The notes beneath the pieces were generated by a model. The model saw only the letters and a program-made list of their open reading frames with translations. It made no database searches and was not told where the DNA came from. 64,000 bases of DNA from Agromyces sp. G08B096 (lineage in GTDB: Bacteria > Actinomycetota > Actinomycetes > Actinomycetales > Microbacteriaceae). Positions 30,293-40,024 of this stretch are shown here, one piece after another; within the stretch, counting starts at the first letter, position 1; every line of letters begins with the position of its first letter. A program made the position numbers and the translations under genes. The stretch spans positions 2,232,001-2,296,000 of the forward strand of contig NZ_CP158374.1 in NCBI RefSeq assembly GCF_040267705.1, in the 5' to 3' direction.

Positions 30293-30940
30293 ATGGGCGC
30301 CCCGCTGTTCCTCTTCGACTTCGATCAGACGCTGGTCGCCTACGACTTCCGGAAGCGCCTGCCCGCGCTCGCCCGCGGGACCGGCGTCAGCCAGTACCGG
30401 CTCGCATCGTCGTGGTGGGCCGGCGGGCACGAGGCGGCGGCGGAGGCGGGCGACCCCGACTCGACGGAGGCCTACCTCGCGGCCTTCCGGGAGGTCACCG
30501 GCGCAGCCCTCGACCGCGAGCAGTGGATCGCGGCACGGCGGGCGGCGATGACGCCCATCCCCGGGTCGATCAGGGCCCTCCGCCTCGCGGCCACGCTCGG
30601 CACGGTCTCGCTGCTGTCGAACAACCCGATCATCTTCCGCGACTGCCTGCCCGAACTCGAGCCCGAGGTCGCCGCGATCCTCGGCGGCAACGACCTCGTC
30701 TCCGCCGTGCTCGGCGCACGCAAGCCCGCCAGGCGGATCTACACCCGCGCCCTCGGCTGGTTCGGCGTCGACGCGCGTGACGCCATGCTCGTCGACGATG
30801 CGGGGGCGAACATCGCCGGGGCGACGGCCGCCGGCCTCTCGACCTTCCACTTCGACCGCGATCGCCCCGGGCGGGACGCCGACGCGCTCGAGCGCGCGAT
30901 CCGCGACTTCGCCGCCGACGTGGCGCGCCGACACGGCTGA
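30293..30940 (+). CDS. HAD-superfamily hydrolase
   Basis: This protein has 215 residues. Motif I is FDFDQTL with D9 and D11 as nucleophile and general acid/base, motif II is SLLSNNP, the lysine lies in GARKPARRIY, and motif IV is MLVDDAG. The mostly helical cap lies between motifs I and II. It is probably a small-molecule phosphatase; the substrate is unknown. CATACT ends 6 bases before the ATG with no ribosome site, so the mRNA may be leaderless. It is convergent with the ABC exporter genes, with a hairpin between them. Confidence 0.85.
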   Translation: MGAPLFLFDFDQTLVAYDFRKRLPALARGTGVSQYRLASSWWAGGHEAAAEAGDPDSTEAYLAAFREVTGAALDREQWIAARRAAMTPIPGSIRALRLAATLGTVSLLSNNPIIFRDCLPELEPEVAAILGGNDLVSAVLGARKPARRIYTRALGWFGVDARDAMLVDDAGANIAGATAAGLSTFHFDRDRPGRDADALERAIRDFAADVARRHG

Positions 30941-30972
30941 GCCCGGCGCCGGCACGGGAGTCGCGTGACGAC

Positions 30973-31008
30973 GGCGAGCGGATGCCCCGTCCGAGACATC
31001 CGCTCGCC
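30973..31008. terminator. Bidirectional hairpin between convergent genes
   Basis: A perfect 12-base-pair inverted repeat (30973-30984 and 30997-31008) with a 12-base loop lies between the HAD gene and the oppositely oriented ABC permease gene. The stem contains CGGATG, part of the word over-used in this window. Confidence 0.6.
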
Positions 31009-31028
31009 CTTGTCGGCGCCTGGCCGGC

Positions 31029-31862
31029 TCAGCGGCGCCCCGCCTTGCGGCGGAACAGCCAGCCGCCCCACCAGGCGGAGAACACGACGATCGCCGTGCA
31101 CCAGCCGAGCGCCCACCAGCCCGAGTCGCCCATCGGCGTGCCCATGAGCAGGCTCCGGATGGTCTCGATGATCGGTGTGATCGGCTGGTTCTCCGCCACC
31201 CACTGCAGCCAGTCGGGCAGGGTGTCCACGGGCACGAACGCGCTCGAGAGGTAGGGCAGGAACAGCAGGATGAAGCCGTAGCCGTTCGCGGCGTCGGGGC
31301 TCCCGGCCGCGAGGCCGATGGCGGCGAACAGCCAGGTGATGGCGAGCACGTAGAACGCGATCATGCCGATCGCGCCGAGCCACTCCAGCGGTCCGGCGGT
31401 CGGGCGGAAGCCCACGAGGAGCCCCGCCCCGATCACGACCCCCGTGGCCAGGAGGTTGCGGGCGAGGCTCGCGACCACGTGACCGGTGAGCACAGCGCCG
31501 GCGTGCAGCGGCATGGTGCGGAACCGGTCGATGACGCCCGTCGACATGTCGCGGGCCACGTACAGCGCCGTGGAGCTCGCGCCGAAGCCGGCGCAGAGCA
31601 GGATGATGCCCGGCACCACGTAATCGACGTAGCCGCCCGACGGGTCGAGGGCGCCGCCGAACACGAAGGTGAACAGCAGCATGAGCATCACCGGCAGCAT
31701 GATCGCCATGAGCAGCGCCTCGCCGTCGCGGAGCGAGTGCGTGAGGCTGCGGCGGATGAACACGGCCTCGGCCGTGAGCGGCGCGAGGCGGGGACGGACG
31801 CCGAGGGCGAGGGTCGCGGGCAGGCCGGCTGCGGTGCGTGCGGCGGGTGCGGTCGTGGTCAT
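31029..31862 (-). CDS. ABC-2 type transporter permease
   Basis: This protein has 277 residues with six predicted membrane helices and a conserved ABC-2 segment near RDMSTGVIDRFRTMPL. It resembles the DrrB-type drug-export permeases. It starts 2 bases after the ATPase gene and forms a two-gene exporter with it. The exported compound cannot be read from sequence; control by the divergent TetR regulator suggests a toxic small molecule. Confidence 0.9.
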   Translation of the reverse strand: MTTTAPAARTAAGLPATLALGVRPRLAPLTAEAVFIRRSLTHSLRDGEALLMAIMLPVMLMLLFTFVFGGALDPSGGYVDYVVPGIILLCAGFGASSTALYVARDMSTGVIDRFRTMPLHAGAVLTGHVVASLARNLLATGVVIGAGLLVGFRPTAGPLEWLGAIGMIAFYVLAITWLFAAIGLAAGSPDAANGYGFILLFLPYLSSAFVPVDTLPDWLQWVAENQPITPIIETIRSLLMGTPMGDSGWWALGWCTAIVVFSAWWGGWLFRRKAGRR

Positions 31863-31864
31863 GA

Positions 31865-32794
31865 TCAGCCCTTCGTTCCGATGAGGTCGCGGGCGCGGTC
31901 CGTCGCCGACGGCGACGACGCACCGGCACCCGTGATGGCGAGGAAGACGTCGTCGAGGCTCGGCCGGCGGACGTTCACGTGAACGCCGGGGCGACCGGAT
32001 GCCTCATGCCGGTCGAGCTCGTCGACGGCCGCGCGCATGCCGTGGACGCTGCCGTCGGTCGGCAGCTCGGCGAGGAGCTCCTCGTCGGGACCGCGGAGCT
32101 CGACGACGTCGCCGCCGATCCGCGCCTTCAGCTCCGCGGCCGTGCCCTCGGCGACGATCCGTCCGCCGTCGAGGACCGCGATGCGGTCGGCCAGGCGGTC
32201 GGCCTCCTCCAGGTACTGGGTGGTGAGGAACACCGTCGCGCCGGCGCGGGCGATGTCGCCGATCACGGCCCAGAGCTCCAGCCGGCTGCGCGTGTCGAGG
32301 CCGGTCGTGGGCTCGTCGAGGAACAGCACGGGCGTCGGCACCACGAGGCTGAGCGCGAGGTCGAGCCGGCGGCGCATGCCTCCGGAGTAGGTCTTCACCT
32401 GGCGCGTGGCGGCGTCGACGAGGTCGAAGCGCTCGAGCAGCTCGTCGCCGCGTCGGCGGGCCGCCTTGGCGTCGAGCCCGGAGAGCCGGCCGAGCATCGT
32501 GAGGTTCTGCCGCCCGGTCAGCACCTCGTCGACCGCGGCCTGCTGGCCGGTGAGGCTGATGCGCGCCCGGACGCCGTCCGGGTCGCGCACGACGTCGTGT
32601 CCGGCGATGCTCGCGGTGCCCGAGTCGGGCCGCACGAGGGTCGTCAGGATGTTGATGGTGGTCGTCTTGCCGGCGCCGTTCGGGCCGAGCAGCGCGAAGA
32701 CCGAGCCGTCGGCCACCGCGAGGTCGAGGCCGTCGAGCACGGCCTGCCGGCCGAACCGCTTGCCCAGGCCGCGCGCGTCGATCGCGAGGGTCAT
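31865..32794 (-). CDS. ABC transporter ATP-binding protein (DrrA-like)
   Basis: This protein has 309 residues. Walker A is LLGPNGAGKTTT, the signature is YSGGMRRRLDLALSL, Walker B is PVLFLDEPTTGLD, and the switch histidine is replaced in LTTQYLEEAD, as is typical of DrrA. A C-terminal extension of about 90 residues (VNVRRPSLDDVFLAITG) is the drug-exporter regulatory domain. GGAAGG lies 7 bases before the ATG. Confidence 0.93.
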   Translation of the reverse strand: MTLAIDARGLGKRFGRQAVLDGLDLAVADGSVFALLGPNGAGKTTTINILTTLVRPDSGTASIAGHDVVRDPDGVRARISLTGQQAAVDEVLTGRQNLTMLGRLSGLDAKAARRRGDELLERFDLVDAATRQVKTYSGGMRRRLDLALSLVVPTPVLFLDEPTTGLDTRSRLELWAVIGDIARAGATVFLTTQYLEEADRLADRIAVLDGGRIVAEGTAAELKARIGGDVVELRGPDEELLAELPTDGSVHGMRAAVDELDRHEASGRPGVHVNVRRPSLDDVFLAITGAGASSPSATDRARDLIGTKG

Positions 32795-32806
32795 GGTGTC
32801 GCCTTC

Positions 32807-32861
32807 CTGTGTAGGTCATAAACTGTGTATTGCATCCACACACGGTTTAACTAATACACAG
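32807..32861. promoter_or_regulatory. Putative TetR operator region
   Basis: Between the divergent exporter and tetR genes, CTGTGTA occurs at 32807-32813 and again within CTGTGTATT at 32823-32831; the exact inverse AATACACAG is at 32853-32861. A shorter palindrome TGTGT-N9-ACACA (32824-32842) overlaps. This AT-rich patch stands out from the surrounding GC-rich DNA and lies where a TetR protein would block both promoters. Confidence 0.55.
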
Positions 32862-32912
32862 ACTTAGGATGGAACGCAAGCACCGAACGACACGCGTCGA
32901 CGAGAGGAACCC

Positions 32913-33851
32913 ATGACCGCCGAGCCCCCCGCCCCGCCGGCCGCCGAACCAGAGCTGCCCCGCGGCGTCGCGCTCGCCTGGGGCGTCTCGGCGAACCCGC
33001 AGCGCGGGCCGAAGCGCGAGCTCAGCATCGAGCGCATCGTCGAAGCCGCGATGGAGATCGCGGACGCCGAAGGGCTCGGCGCCGTCTCGATGAGCCGCGT
33101 CGCCCAGTCGCTCGGATACACGACGATGTCGCTCTACCGGTACGTGACCGCGAAGGACGACCTGCTCACCCTCATGCAGGAGTACGGCGTCGGCCTGCCG
33201 CCGGAACCCGACCCCGAGCTCGCCGACGACTGGCGCGCCGGCATCCGCGCCATCGCGCGCGCGCAGCTCGACCGGTACGTCGAACACCCGTGGCTGCTCG
33301 ACATCCCCATCGACGGCACGCCCGTGACCCCGAACAACCTCGCCTGGATGGATGCCACACTGCACCTGCTCGCTCCGCTGCCGGTGAGCGAGGACGAACG
33401 CATCGCCGTCACACTGCTCATCACCGGTCAGGTGCGCTGGCAGGGCATCGTCGAACGGTCCTACGCCACGGCGGCCGCCTCACAGGGCGTCGAGCCGCAG
33501 GCGATCGACGACGCGCGCGACGACCTGCTCGCCGTGCTCGTGAGCGCCGAGGAGTTCCCCGCGCTCCGCCGTGCGGTCGACGCAGGCGTCTTCCGCGTCG
33601 GCGAAGACCCCTTCGCCTTCGGGTTCGAGCGTCTCCTCGACGGCGTCGAGGGGTTCGTCCGCGCGCGCGCCGCCGGCGAACCCGTCGCGGTCGCCCCCGC
33701 GGCAGAGCCGGAACCTGCGGAGGTGCAGGCCGACAAGCGCGTCCGAGAGGCGCGCAAGGCGACCAGGGAGGCCGAGAAACGGCTGCGGGACGCGCGCAAG
33801 CTCGAACGCCTCGCGCTCCGGGACGCGCGCGCCAAGTACCGCGATCGCTGA
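32913..33851 (+). CDS. TetR-family transcriptional regulator
   Basis: This protein has 312 residues, longer than usual. A Pro/Ala-rich N-terminal extension of about 30 residues precedes the HTH (VSMSRVAQSLGYTTMSLYRY). A TetR ligand-binding domain spans about 90-245. The last 45 residues are a highly charged Arg/Lys/Glu helix, unusual for the family. AGAGGAA lies before the ATG. Being divergent from the ABC-2 exporter, it most probably represses it until the drug binds (family knowledge plus context). Confidence 0.92.
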   Translation: MTAEPPAPPAAEPELPRGVALAWGVSANPQRGPKRELSIERIVEAAMEIADAEGLGAVSMSRVAQSLGYTTMSLYRYVTAKDDLLTLMQEYGVGLPPEPDPELADDWRAGIRAIARAQLDRYVEHPWLLDIPIDGTPVTPNNLAWMDATLHLLAPLPVSEDERIAVTLLITGQVRWQGIVERSYATAAASQGVEPQAIDDARDDLLAVLVSAEEFPALRRAVDAGVFRVGEDPFAFGFERLLDGVEGFVRARAAGEPVAVAPAAEPEPAEVQADKRVREARKATREAEKRLRDARKLERLALRDARAKYRDR

Positions 33852-33866
33852 ACGCCTGACCGCGGG

Positions 33867-34751
33867 TCAGCGGAGGGCGGTGGTCGCCCGATCGCGCGTC
33901 GTGAGGTCGCGATGGTGGGCGATCGCGCGCCAACCGTCGGCCGCGAGCACGGCCGCGACCGCCTCCGACTGGCGTTCCCCGTGCTCGATGACCAGGGTCC
34001 CACCCGGCCGCAGCAGCGCCAGCGCCCGCCGCGACAGCACCCGCACCACATCCAGTCCGTCCTCCCCGCCGTAGAGCGCGGCATCGGGATCGTGCCGGTG
34101 CACCTCGGGGTCGGCGGGAAGCTCCGCCGCCGGCACGTACGGCGGGTTCGACACCACCACCGCCACGCGGCCGTCGAGCTCGGGCAGGGCGTCGGCCAGG
34201 TCGCCGAAGACCAGCGTCAGGTTGTCGGCACCCGACTCCTCGACATTCCGGCGGGTCCACGGGAACGCGTCGGGCGACTTCTCCACCGCCCACACTCGCG
34301 CGTGCGGCACCTCCGTCGCGAGCGCGATCGCGATCGCACCGCTCCCCGACCCCAGGTCCACCGCGACCGGTGCGGGATCCGCGACCGCGCGCAGCGCGTC
34401 GATCGCGAGCTGCGCGACCTGCTCGGTCTCAGGGCGGGGCACGAAGACGCCGGGGCCCACGGCGAGGTCCAGCGACCTGAACGGCGCGCGGCCCGTGATG
34501 TGCTGCAGCGGCTCCCGCGCGGCACGGCGGCGTACGAGGCCGTCGAGGGTCGCGGCGTCCTCGCGAGTCAGCCGGTCGCCGATCACCAGGCGCGCCGCGA
34601 CGCCGCCGCGGGAGAGGCCGAGCAGATGGCCGATGAGCAGGTCGGCGTCGACGTCGGCATCGGGGACCCCGGCCGCTGCGAGCGCGGCGACCGCGGCATC
34701 CCGCGCCTGCCGCAGCGTCGGGCCCGGGGCATCCGTCTCGCTCGTCTCCAC
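33867..34751 (-). CDS. prmC: Release factor glutamine methyltransferase
   Basis: This protein has 294 residues from a GTG. It methylates the glutamine of the GGQ motif in RF1 and RF2. The N-terminal helical domain is followed by FVPRPETEQ, the SAM motif VDLGSGSGAIAIALA and the catalytic NPPY (SNPPYVPAAEL). TACATT on the minus strand (34764-34759) ends 7 bases before the GTG, so the mRNA may be leaderless. In related genomes prmC directly follows prfA; here cysK-cysE lie between them on the other strand, so prmC has its own promoter. Confidence 0.94.
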   Translation of the reverse strand: METSETDAPGPTLRQARDAAVAALAAAGVPDADVDADLLIGHLLGLSRGGVAARLVIGDRLTREDAATLDGLVRRRAAREPLQHITGRAPFRSLDLAVGPGVFVPRPETEQVAQLAIDALRAVADPAPVAVDLGSGSGAIAIALATEVPHARVWAVEKSPDAFPWTRRNVEESGADNLTLVFGDLADALPELDGRVAVVVSNPPYVPAAELPADPEVHRHDPDAALYGGEDGLDVVRVLSRRALALLRPGGTLVIEHGERQSEAVAAVLAADGWRAIAHHRDLTTRDRATTALR

Positions 34752-34843
34752 GCAATGGAATGTAACGCACTCCCCCGGCCCCGACCGCCGCCCTAGGCTG
34801 GGCCGCGACCCGCAGACGTCCCACCCGGAATGAGGAGCCCCGC

Positions 34844-35779
34844 ATGGCCAAGGTCTACGACGACATCACGCAGGCATTCGGCGGAACCCCGCTCGTGCGC
34901 CTCAACCGCGTGACCGAGGGGGCCGGCGCCACCGTGCTCGCCAAGCTCGAGTTCTACAACCCCACCGCCAGCGTGAAGGACCGCCTCGGCGTGGGCATCG
35001 TCGACGCCGCCGAGGCATCCGGCCAGCTGCAGCCCGGCGGCACCATCGTCGAGGGCACGAGCGGCAACACCGGCATCGCCCTCGCCGCCATCGGCGCCGC
35101 ACGCGGCTACCGCGTCATCCTGGCGATGCCCGAGACCATGTCGGCCGAACGGAAGGCCCTGCTGAAGGCGTACGGCGCCGAGCTCGTGCTCACCCCGGGC
35201 TCCGAGGGCATGAAGGGCGCCGTGGCCCGCGCCGAGCAGATCGCCGCGGACACGCCCGGCGCGATCCTCGCCCGGCAGTTCGAGAACGAGGCGAACGTCG
35301 CCATCCACCGCCGCACGACCGCCGAGGAGGTCTGGAACGACACCGACGGCGGCGTCGACATCTTCGTCGCCGGCATCGGCACGGGCGGCACGCTCTCCGG
35401 CACCGGCCAGGTGCTGAAGGAGCGCAAGCCCGAGGTGCAGATCGTCGGCGTCGAGCCGGCCGAATCCCCCATCCTGAACGGCGGACAGCCCGGGCCGCAC
35501 AAGATCCAGGGCATCGGCGCGAACTTCGTGCCCGCGATCCTCGACCGCGACGTCTACGACGAGATCATCGACGTGAACATCGATCAGGCGGTCGCGACCG
35601 CTCGCCGCCTCGGCCAGGAGGAGGGCATCCTCGGCGGCATCTCCTCCGGCGCCACCGTATACGCCGCGCTCGAGCTCGCCAAGCGCCCCGAGAACGCCGG
35701 CAAGACCATCGTCGTCATCGTCGCCAGCTACGGCGAGCGCTACCTGTCGACGGTGCTGTACGAAGGTCTGCTTGACTGA
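34844..35779 (+). CDS. cysK: Cysteine synthase A
   Basis: This protein has 311 residues. It makes cysteine from O-acetylserine and sulfide with PLP. The PLP lysine is K45 in [11 protein letters not shown]; the [12 protein letters not shown] loop binds substrate and [10 protein letters not shown] the phosphate of PLP. GAGGAG lies 7 bases before the ATG. A TAGGCT -10 candidate lies about 45 bases upstream. cysE follows with an overlap, giving the classical cysteine synthase pair. Confidence 0.96.
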   Translation: MAKVYDDITQAFGGTPLVRLNRVTEGAGATVLAKLEFYNPTASVKDRLGVGIVDAAEASGQLQPGGTIVEGTSGNTGIALAAIGAARGYRVILAMPETMSAERKALLKAYGAELVLTPGSEGMKGAVARAEQIAADTPGAILARQFENEANVAIHRRTTAEEVWNDTDGGVDIFVAGIGTGGTLSGTGQVLKERKPEVQIVGVEPAESPILNGGQPGPHKIQGIGANFVPAILDRDVYDEIIDVNIDQAVATARRLGQEEGILGGISSGATVYAALELAKRPENAGKTIVVIVASYGERYLSTVLYEGLLD

Positions 35780-36368
35780 TCGGGTGCCGATCGTCAGGAC
35801 CCTGAAGGAAGACCTCGCGACCGCCCGGGCGCACGATCCCGCCGCCCGGAGCGATCTCGAGGTCTTCCTCGCGTATTCCGGGCTGCACGCCATCTGGACC
35901 TACCGGCTCACCCACCGCATGTGGCTCGCCGGGCTCAGACTGCCCGCGCGACTCGTCTCGCAGCTCGCCCGGTTCCTCACCGGCATCGAGATCCACCCGG
36001 GCGCGCGCATCGGCCGCCGCTTCTTCATCGACCACGGCATGGGCGTCGTCATCGGCGAGACCTCCGTCGTCGGCGACGACGTGATGCTCTACCACGGCGT
36101 CACCCTCGGCGGGAAGGCGCCCAGGAACACGCCGCCCGGCACGAAACGCCACCCGACCCTGGAGGACGGTGTCACCGTGGGCGCCGGCGCGAAGGTGCTC
36201 GGCGACATCACGGTCGGCGCCTGGAGCGCGATCGGCGCGAACGCCGTCGTCACGAAGAGCGCGCCGGCCCACTCGCTCCTCGTCGGGGTGCCGGCCACCG
36301 CCCGGCCGCTCTCGCACGCCACCGCCGACGCCGCACGCGGCGTGCACGACTGGCACTGGCACATCTGA
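35772..36368 (+). CDS. cysE: Serine O-acetyltransferase
   Basis: This protein has 198 residues from a TTG overlapping the cysK stop and preceded by GAAGG; a GTG at 35784 is an alternative start. The left-handed beta-helix hexapeptide repeats are clear ([40 protein letters not shown]), with the catalytic His in DHGMG. It acetylates serine for CysK. The C-terminus (GVHDWHWHI) ends in an isoleucine, as needed for docking into CysK (known for the complex). Confidence 0.95.
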   Translation: MTDRVPIVRTLKEDLATARAHDPAARSDLEVFLAYSGLHAIWTYRLTHRMWLAGLRLPARLVSQLARFLTGIEIHPGARIGRRFFIDHGMGVVIGETSVVGDDVMLYHGVTLGGKAPRNTPPGTKRHPTLEDGVTVGAGAKVLGDITVGAWSAIGANAVVTKSAPAHSLLVGVPATARPLSHATADAARGVHDWHWHI

Positions 36369-36464
36369 GCCGGGGCCGCGAGGCGCGCTATGCGCCGGGC
36401 GGCCGGACGGCGGGGCGGCCGAGCAGTCGAGCGCGCTGCGCGCCGCCGGCCGCCGCGCGCGGCG

Positions 36465-37544
36465 TCAGGCCTGGTCGCCGAGGTCGGCGAGCCGCGCCTC
36501 CTCGTCGGCGCGGACAGCCGACTCGATGACGGGGTCGAGGGCGCCGTCCATGACCTGATCGAGGTTGTACGCCTTGTAGCCGGTGCGGTGGTCCGCGATG
36601 CGGTTCTCGGGGAAGTTGTAGGTGCGGATGCGCTCGGAGCGGTCCATGGAGCGGATCTGCGACTTCCGCGCGTCGGATGCCGCGGCCGCGAGCTCCTCCT
36701 GCTGCCGGGCGAGCAGACGGGCGCGGAGCACGCGCATCGCCGCTTCACGGTTCTGCAGCTGCGACTTCTCGTTCTGCATCGACACGACGATGCCCGTCGG
36801 CAGGTGCGTGATGCGCACCGCCGAGTCGGTCGTGTTCACCGACTGGCCGCCGGGGCCGCTCGAGCGGTACACGTCGATCTTCAGGTCGTTCTGGTTGATG
36901 TCGACCTCTTCGGGCTCGTCGACCTCGGGGAAGACGAGCACGCCCGTCGTGGACGTGTGGATGCGCCCCTGGGTCTCGGTGACGGGGACCCGCTGCACGC
37001 GGTGCACCCCGCCCTCGTACTTGAGGTGCGCCCACACGCCCTGCGACGGGTCGGTCGCGTTCGACTTGATCGCGACCTGCACGTTCTTGTAGCCACCGAG
37101 ATCGGACTCGTCGCGCTCGAGGAGCTCCGTCTTCCACCCCTTCGACTGCGCGTACTGGATGTACATGCGCAGCAGATCGGCGGCGAAGAGGGCGCTCTCG
37201 GCGCCGCCCTCACCACCCTTGATCTCCATGATCACGTCGCGCCCGTCGTCGGGGTCGCGCGGGATCAGCAGACGCCGGAGCTTCTCCTGCGCGTCGGCGA
37301 GGGCCTTTTCGAGGGCGGGCACCTCCTCGGCGAAGGCGTCGTCCTCCTTGGCAAGCTCACGCGCGGCGGAGAGGTCCTCCTGCGCCTGCAGCCAGGCCGT
37401 GTGCGCGGCGACGATGCGGGAGAGCTCGGCGTAGCGCCGGTTCACCCGCTTCGCTCGCGCGGCGTCGGCGTGCAGCGCCGGCTCGGCGAGCTCGTTCTGG
37501 AGCTCGCCGTGCTCGGCGATCAGCGCCTGGACGGACTCGAACAC
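36465..37544 (-). CDS. prfA: Peptide chain release factor 1
   Basis: This protein has 359 residues. The GGQ motif lies in [20 protein letters not shown] and the codon-recognition tripeptide is PVT in [16 protein letters not shown], marking RF1 (UAG/UAA). It starts 7 bases after rho, with which it is probably co-transcribed. prmC, which modifies its GGQ glutamine, is on the same strand but separated by cysK-cysE. Confidence 0.97.
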   Translation of the reverse strand: MFESVQALIAEHGELQNELAEPALHADAARAKRVNRRYAELSRIVAAHTAWLQAQEDLSAARELAKEDDAFAEEVPALEKALADAQEKLRRLLIPRDPDDGRDVIMEIKGGEGGAESALFAADLLRMYIQYAQSKGWKTELLERDESDLGGYKNVQVAIKSNATDPSQGVWAHLKYEGGVHRVQRVPVTETQGRIHTSTTGVLVFPEVDEPEEVDINQNDLKIDVYRSSGPGGQSVNTTDSAVRITHLPTGIVVSMQNEKSQLQNREAAMRVLRARLLARQQEELAAAASDARKSQIRSMDRSERIRTYNFPENRIADHRTGYKAYNLDQVMDGALDPVIESAVRADEEARLADLGDQA

Positions 37545-37551
37545 GACGGCC

Positions 37552-39780
37552 TCAGCGGTGGTCGGACTCGTGCCCGTGCCCGCCGCCGTTGGCGCCGTGC
37601 CCGTTGCCCACCGGAGCGGACTTCTGCATGAGCAGCAGGAACTCGGTGTTCGACTGGGTCTCGCGGAGCCGGCCGAGCACCGCCTCGAGGGCCTGCTGGG
37701 GCTCGAGGCCGGCGAGGGCGCGGCGGAGCTTCCAGGTGATCTTCACCTCGTCGGGGCTCAGCAGCATCTCCTCGCGACGCGTCGACGACGCGTTGACGTC
37801 GACGGCGGGGAAGATGCGCTTGTCGGCGAGCTGGCGCGAGAGGCGCAGCTCGGAGTTGCCGGTGCCCTTGAACTCCTCGAAGATCACCTCGTCCATCTTC
37901 GAGCCGGTCTCGACGAGCGCGGTGGCGAGGATGGTGAGCGAGCCGCCGTTCTCGATGTTGCGCGCTGCGCCGAAGAACCGCTTGGGCGGGTACAGCGCCG
38001 AGGCGTCGACACCGCCGGAGAGGATGCGACCGGATGCCGGGGCCGCGAGGTTGTACGCACGGCCGAGGCGGGTGATCGAGTCGAGCAGCACGACGACGTC
38101 GTGGCCGAGCTCGACGAGGCGCTTCGCGCGCTCGATGGCGAGCTCGGCGACCGTCGTGTGGTCTTCGGCGGGACGGTCGAAGGTCGAGGCGATGACCTCG
38201 CCCTTCACCGTGCGCTGCATGTCGGTGACCTCTTCGGGCCGCTCGTCGACCAGCACCACCATGAGGTGGACCTCGGGGTTGTTGATCGAGATGGCGTTCG
38301 CGATCTGCTGGAGCACGATCGTCTTGCCGGCCTTGGGCGGCGCGACGATGAGGCCGCGCTGGCCCTTGCCGATGGGCGCGACGAGGTCGATGATGCGCTG
38401 GGTGAGCTTCGTCGGCTCGGTCTCCAGCCGCAGGCGATCCTGCGGGTAGAGCGGGGTGAGCTTCTGGAAGTCGACGCGGGCGGCGGCCTCTTCGGCGGTC
38501 TGCCCGTTGATCGAGTCGACCTTGACCAGCGCGTTGTACTTCTGGCGGCTGTTGCCCTCGCCATCGCGCGGCTGCTTGATCGCGCCGACGACGGCGTCGC
38601 CCTTGCGCAGGTGGTACTTCTTCACCTGGCCGAGCGAGACGTAGACGTCGCTCGGGCCGGGCAGGTAGCCGGTGGTGCGCACGAAGGCGTAGTTGTCGAG
38701 GACGTCGAGGATGCCCGCGATCGGGATGAGCACGTCGTCGTCGAGGATCTCGGGCTCGATCTCATCACCGGCGCCCTGGCCGCGGCGCTTGCGGTCGCGG
38801 TACCGGTTGCGGCGCCCGCCCTCGGCCTCGGCCTGGTCGCGGTCCTGCTGCGCGTCACGGCCGCCCTGGCGAGCGGGCTGCTGTCCGCCCTTGTCGCCCT
38901 TCTCGGACTGGCCCTTCTCGGCCTGGTCGCGACCCTCGCCCTGGCGGTCGCCGCGAGGCTCGTCGGCCTTGCGGCCCTCGCCGTTCTGGCGGCCCTGGCG
39001 CTCGTTCTCCCCCTTGGCGGCGTCGCCGCCGCGGTCGCGGTCGCCGCCGCGGCGGCCCCGGTTCCGGCTCCGGCCCTGGCGGGGCTGCTCGGCGGGGGTG
39101 TCGCCGTCGGCCTGCGGCTCGCCCTCGCGGGCGGCGCCGGTGGCGGCGGCGAGCTCTTCGCGGACGGCCGCGCGCGCGGCCTCACGGGCGGCGTCATCGT
39201 CGGTCTGGACGGGTGCGGCGGCGGCCGCGTCGGCCGGGGCGTCGCCGGAGACGGCGTCGGCCGGCACGAGCGCGACGCCGGCGTCGGCGCCGTTCACGTG
39301 GATGGCGGCCGCGGTGGCGCTGGTGGCCCGGCGCGGCTGGCGGCCGCGGCGCTGCTGCGCGGGTGCCTCGACGGTGGGCGCGACGTCGGCCGGAGCCTGC
39401 GCGTCCGCGGCGGGCGACTCGGCGGGCGCGGGCGCGTCGGCAGCGGCTGCGTCGACGTCGGACGCATCGGCGGCCAGCGCGGATGCCTCGGGCGCGGCGG
39501 CCTCGGCCTCGGCGACCGCCTCGGCGGCGGCCTGAGCGGTCGGCGCGGCGGGTGCGGTCGCGGCCGCGGCAGGCGCGTCGGCGCTGGGCGCGTCAGCGGC
39601 GGGAGCCGCCTCCTGCCCCTCCTGGGTGGCGGAGATCAACTCCACGAGTTCTCCTTTTCGGCGCTTCGAAGCGCCCGCGATGCCGAGGGAGTTCGCCAGT
39701 TCGACGAGCTCCGCGACCTTCATCGCGCTCAGGCGAGCGCGGTTCGCGGCGCCCTCGACGTGTTCGGGTGCGTTGGTCAC
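37552..39780 (-). CDS. rho: Transcription termination factor Rho with long disordered insert
   Basis: This protein has 742 residues from a GTG about 10 bases after AAAGGA, much longer than the 419 of E. coli. The Rho N-terminal helical domain ([16 protein letters not shown]) spans about 16-52. Residues about 53-340 are a disordered insert, first Ala/Pro-rich and then Arg/Asp/Gly/Gln-rich (RGG-like). The RNA-binding domain follows ([19 protein letters not shown]), then the ATPase with Walker [13 protein letters not shown] and the Q/R loops. Long inserts are typical of actinobacterial Rho and are known to add RNA affinity. Confidence 0.96.
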   Translation of the reverse strand: MTNAPEHVEGAANRARLSAMKVAELVELANSLGIAGASKRRKGELVELISATQEGQEAAPAADAPSADAPAAAATAPAAPTAQAAAEAVAEAEAAAPEASALAADASDVDAAAADAPAPAESPAADAQAPADVAPTVEAPAQQRRGRQPRRATSATAAAIHVNGADAGVALVPADAVSGDAPADAAAAAPVQTDDDAAREAARAAVREELAAATGAAREGEPQADGDTPAEQPRQGRSRNRGRRGGDRDRGGDAAKGENERQGRQNGEGRKADEPRGDRQGEGRDQAEKGQSEKGDKGGQQPARQGGRDAQQDRDQAEAEGGRRNRYRDRKRRGQGAGDEIEPEILDDDVLIPIAGILDVLDNYAFVRTTGYLPGPSDVYVSLGQVKKYHLRKGDAVVGAIKQPRDGEGNSRQKYNALVKVDSINGQTAEEAAARVDFQKLTPLYPQDRLRLETEPTKLTQRIIDLVAPIGKGQRGLIVAPPKAGKTIVLQQIANAISINNPEVHLMVVLVDERPEEVTDMQRTVKGEVIASTFDRPAEDHTTVAELAIERAKRLVELGHDVVVLLDSITRLGRAYNLAAPASGRILSGGVDASALYPPKRFFGAARNIENGGSLTILATALVETGSKMDEVIFEEFKGTGNSELRLSRQLADKRIFPAVDVNASSTRREEMLLSPDEVKITWKLRRALAGLEPQQALEAVLGRLRETQSNTEFLLLMQKSAPVGNGHGANGGGHGHESDHR

Positions 39781-40024
39781 TGGAATGTGGTCCTTTCCCC
39801 CGGGTGCGAGAGACGCCCTCCGGGAGACCTGGTCGCCATGCGGATCGGGACGTAGCGCACGAAGGCGCGAACCCGCGCGTGGCGAGAGCAAAACTGCTGG
39901 GAAATCGCACGATGCGGCTGGGGACGCGTTCGATGCGTTCACTGCCGGGTGCCGTCCCATGCTATCACCCGGGTCGGCCCCAACCGGAATCGCGACGCGC
40001 CGCCTGTGGAGGAGCGCTCGCCGG
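39781..40024 (-). other. Rho upstream region, no gene seen
   Basis: This 244-base gap between thrB and rho is the longest non-coding stretch of the window. On the minus strand TAGCAT (39964-39959) could be a -10 element, giving a leader of about 170 bases. Rho genes are often autoregulated through such leaders; I see no convincing riboswitch fold or open frame. Confidence 0.35.

Noticed and set aside
36369-36464. GC-rich partial palindromes between cysE and prfA as a terminator.
   Set aside because: Several short overlapping complementarities exist but no single stable stem stands out.
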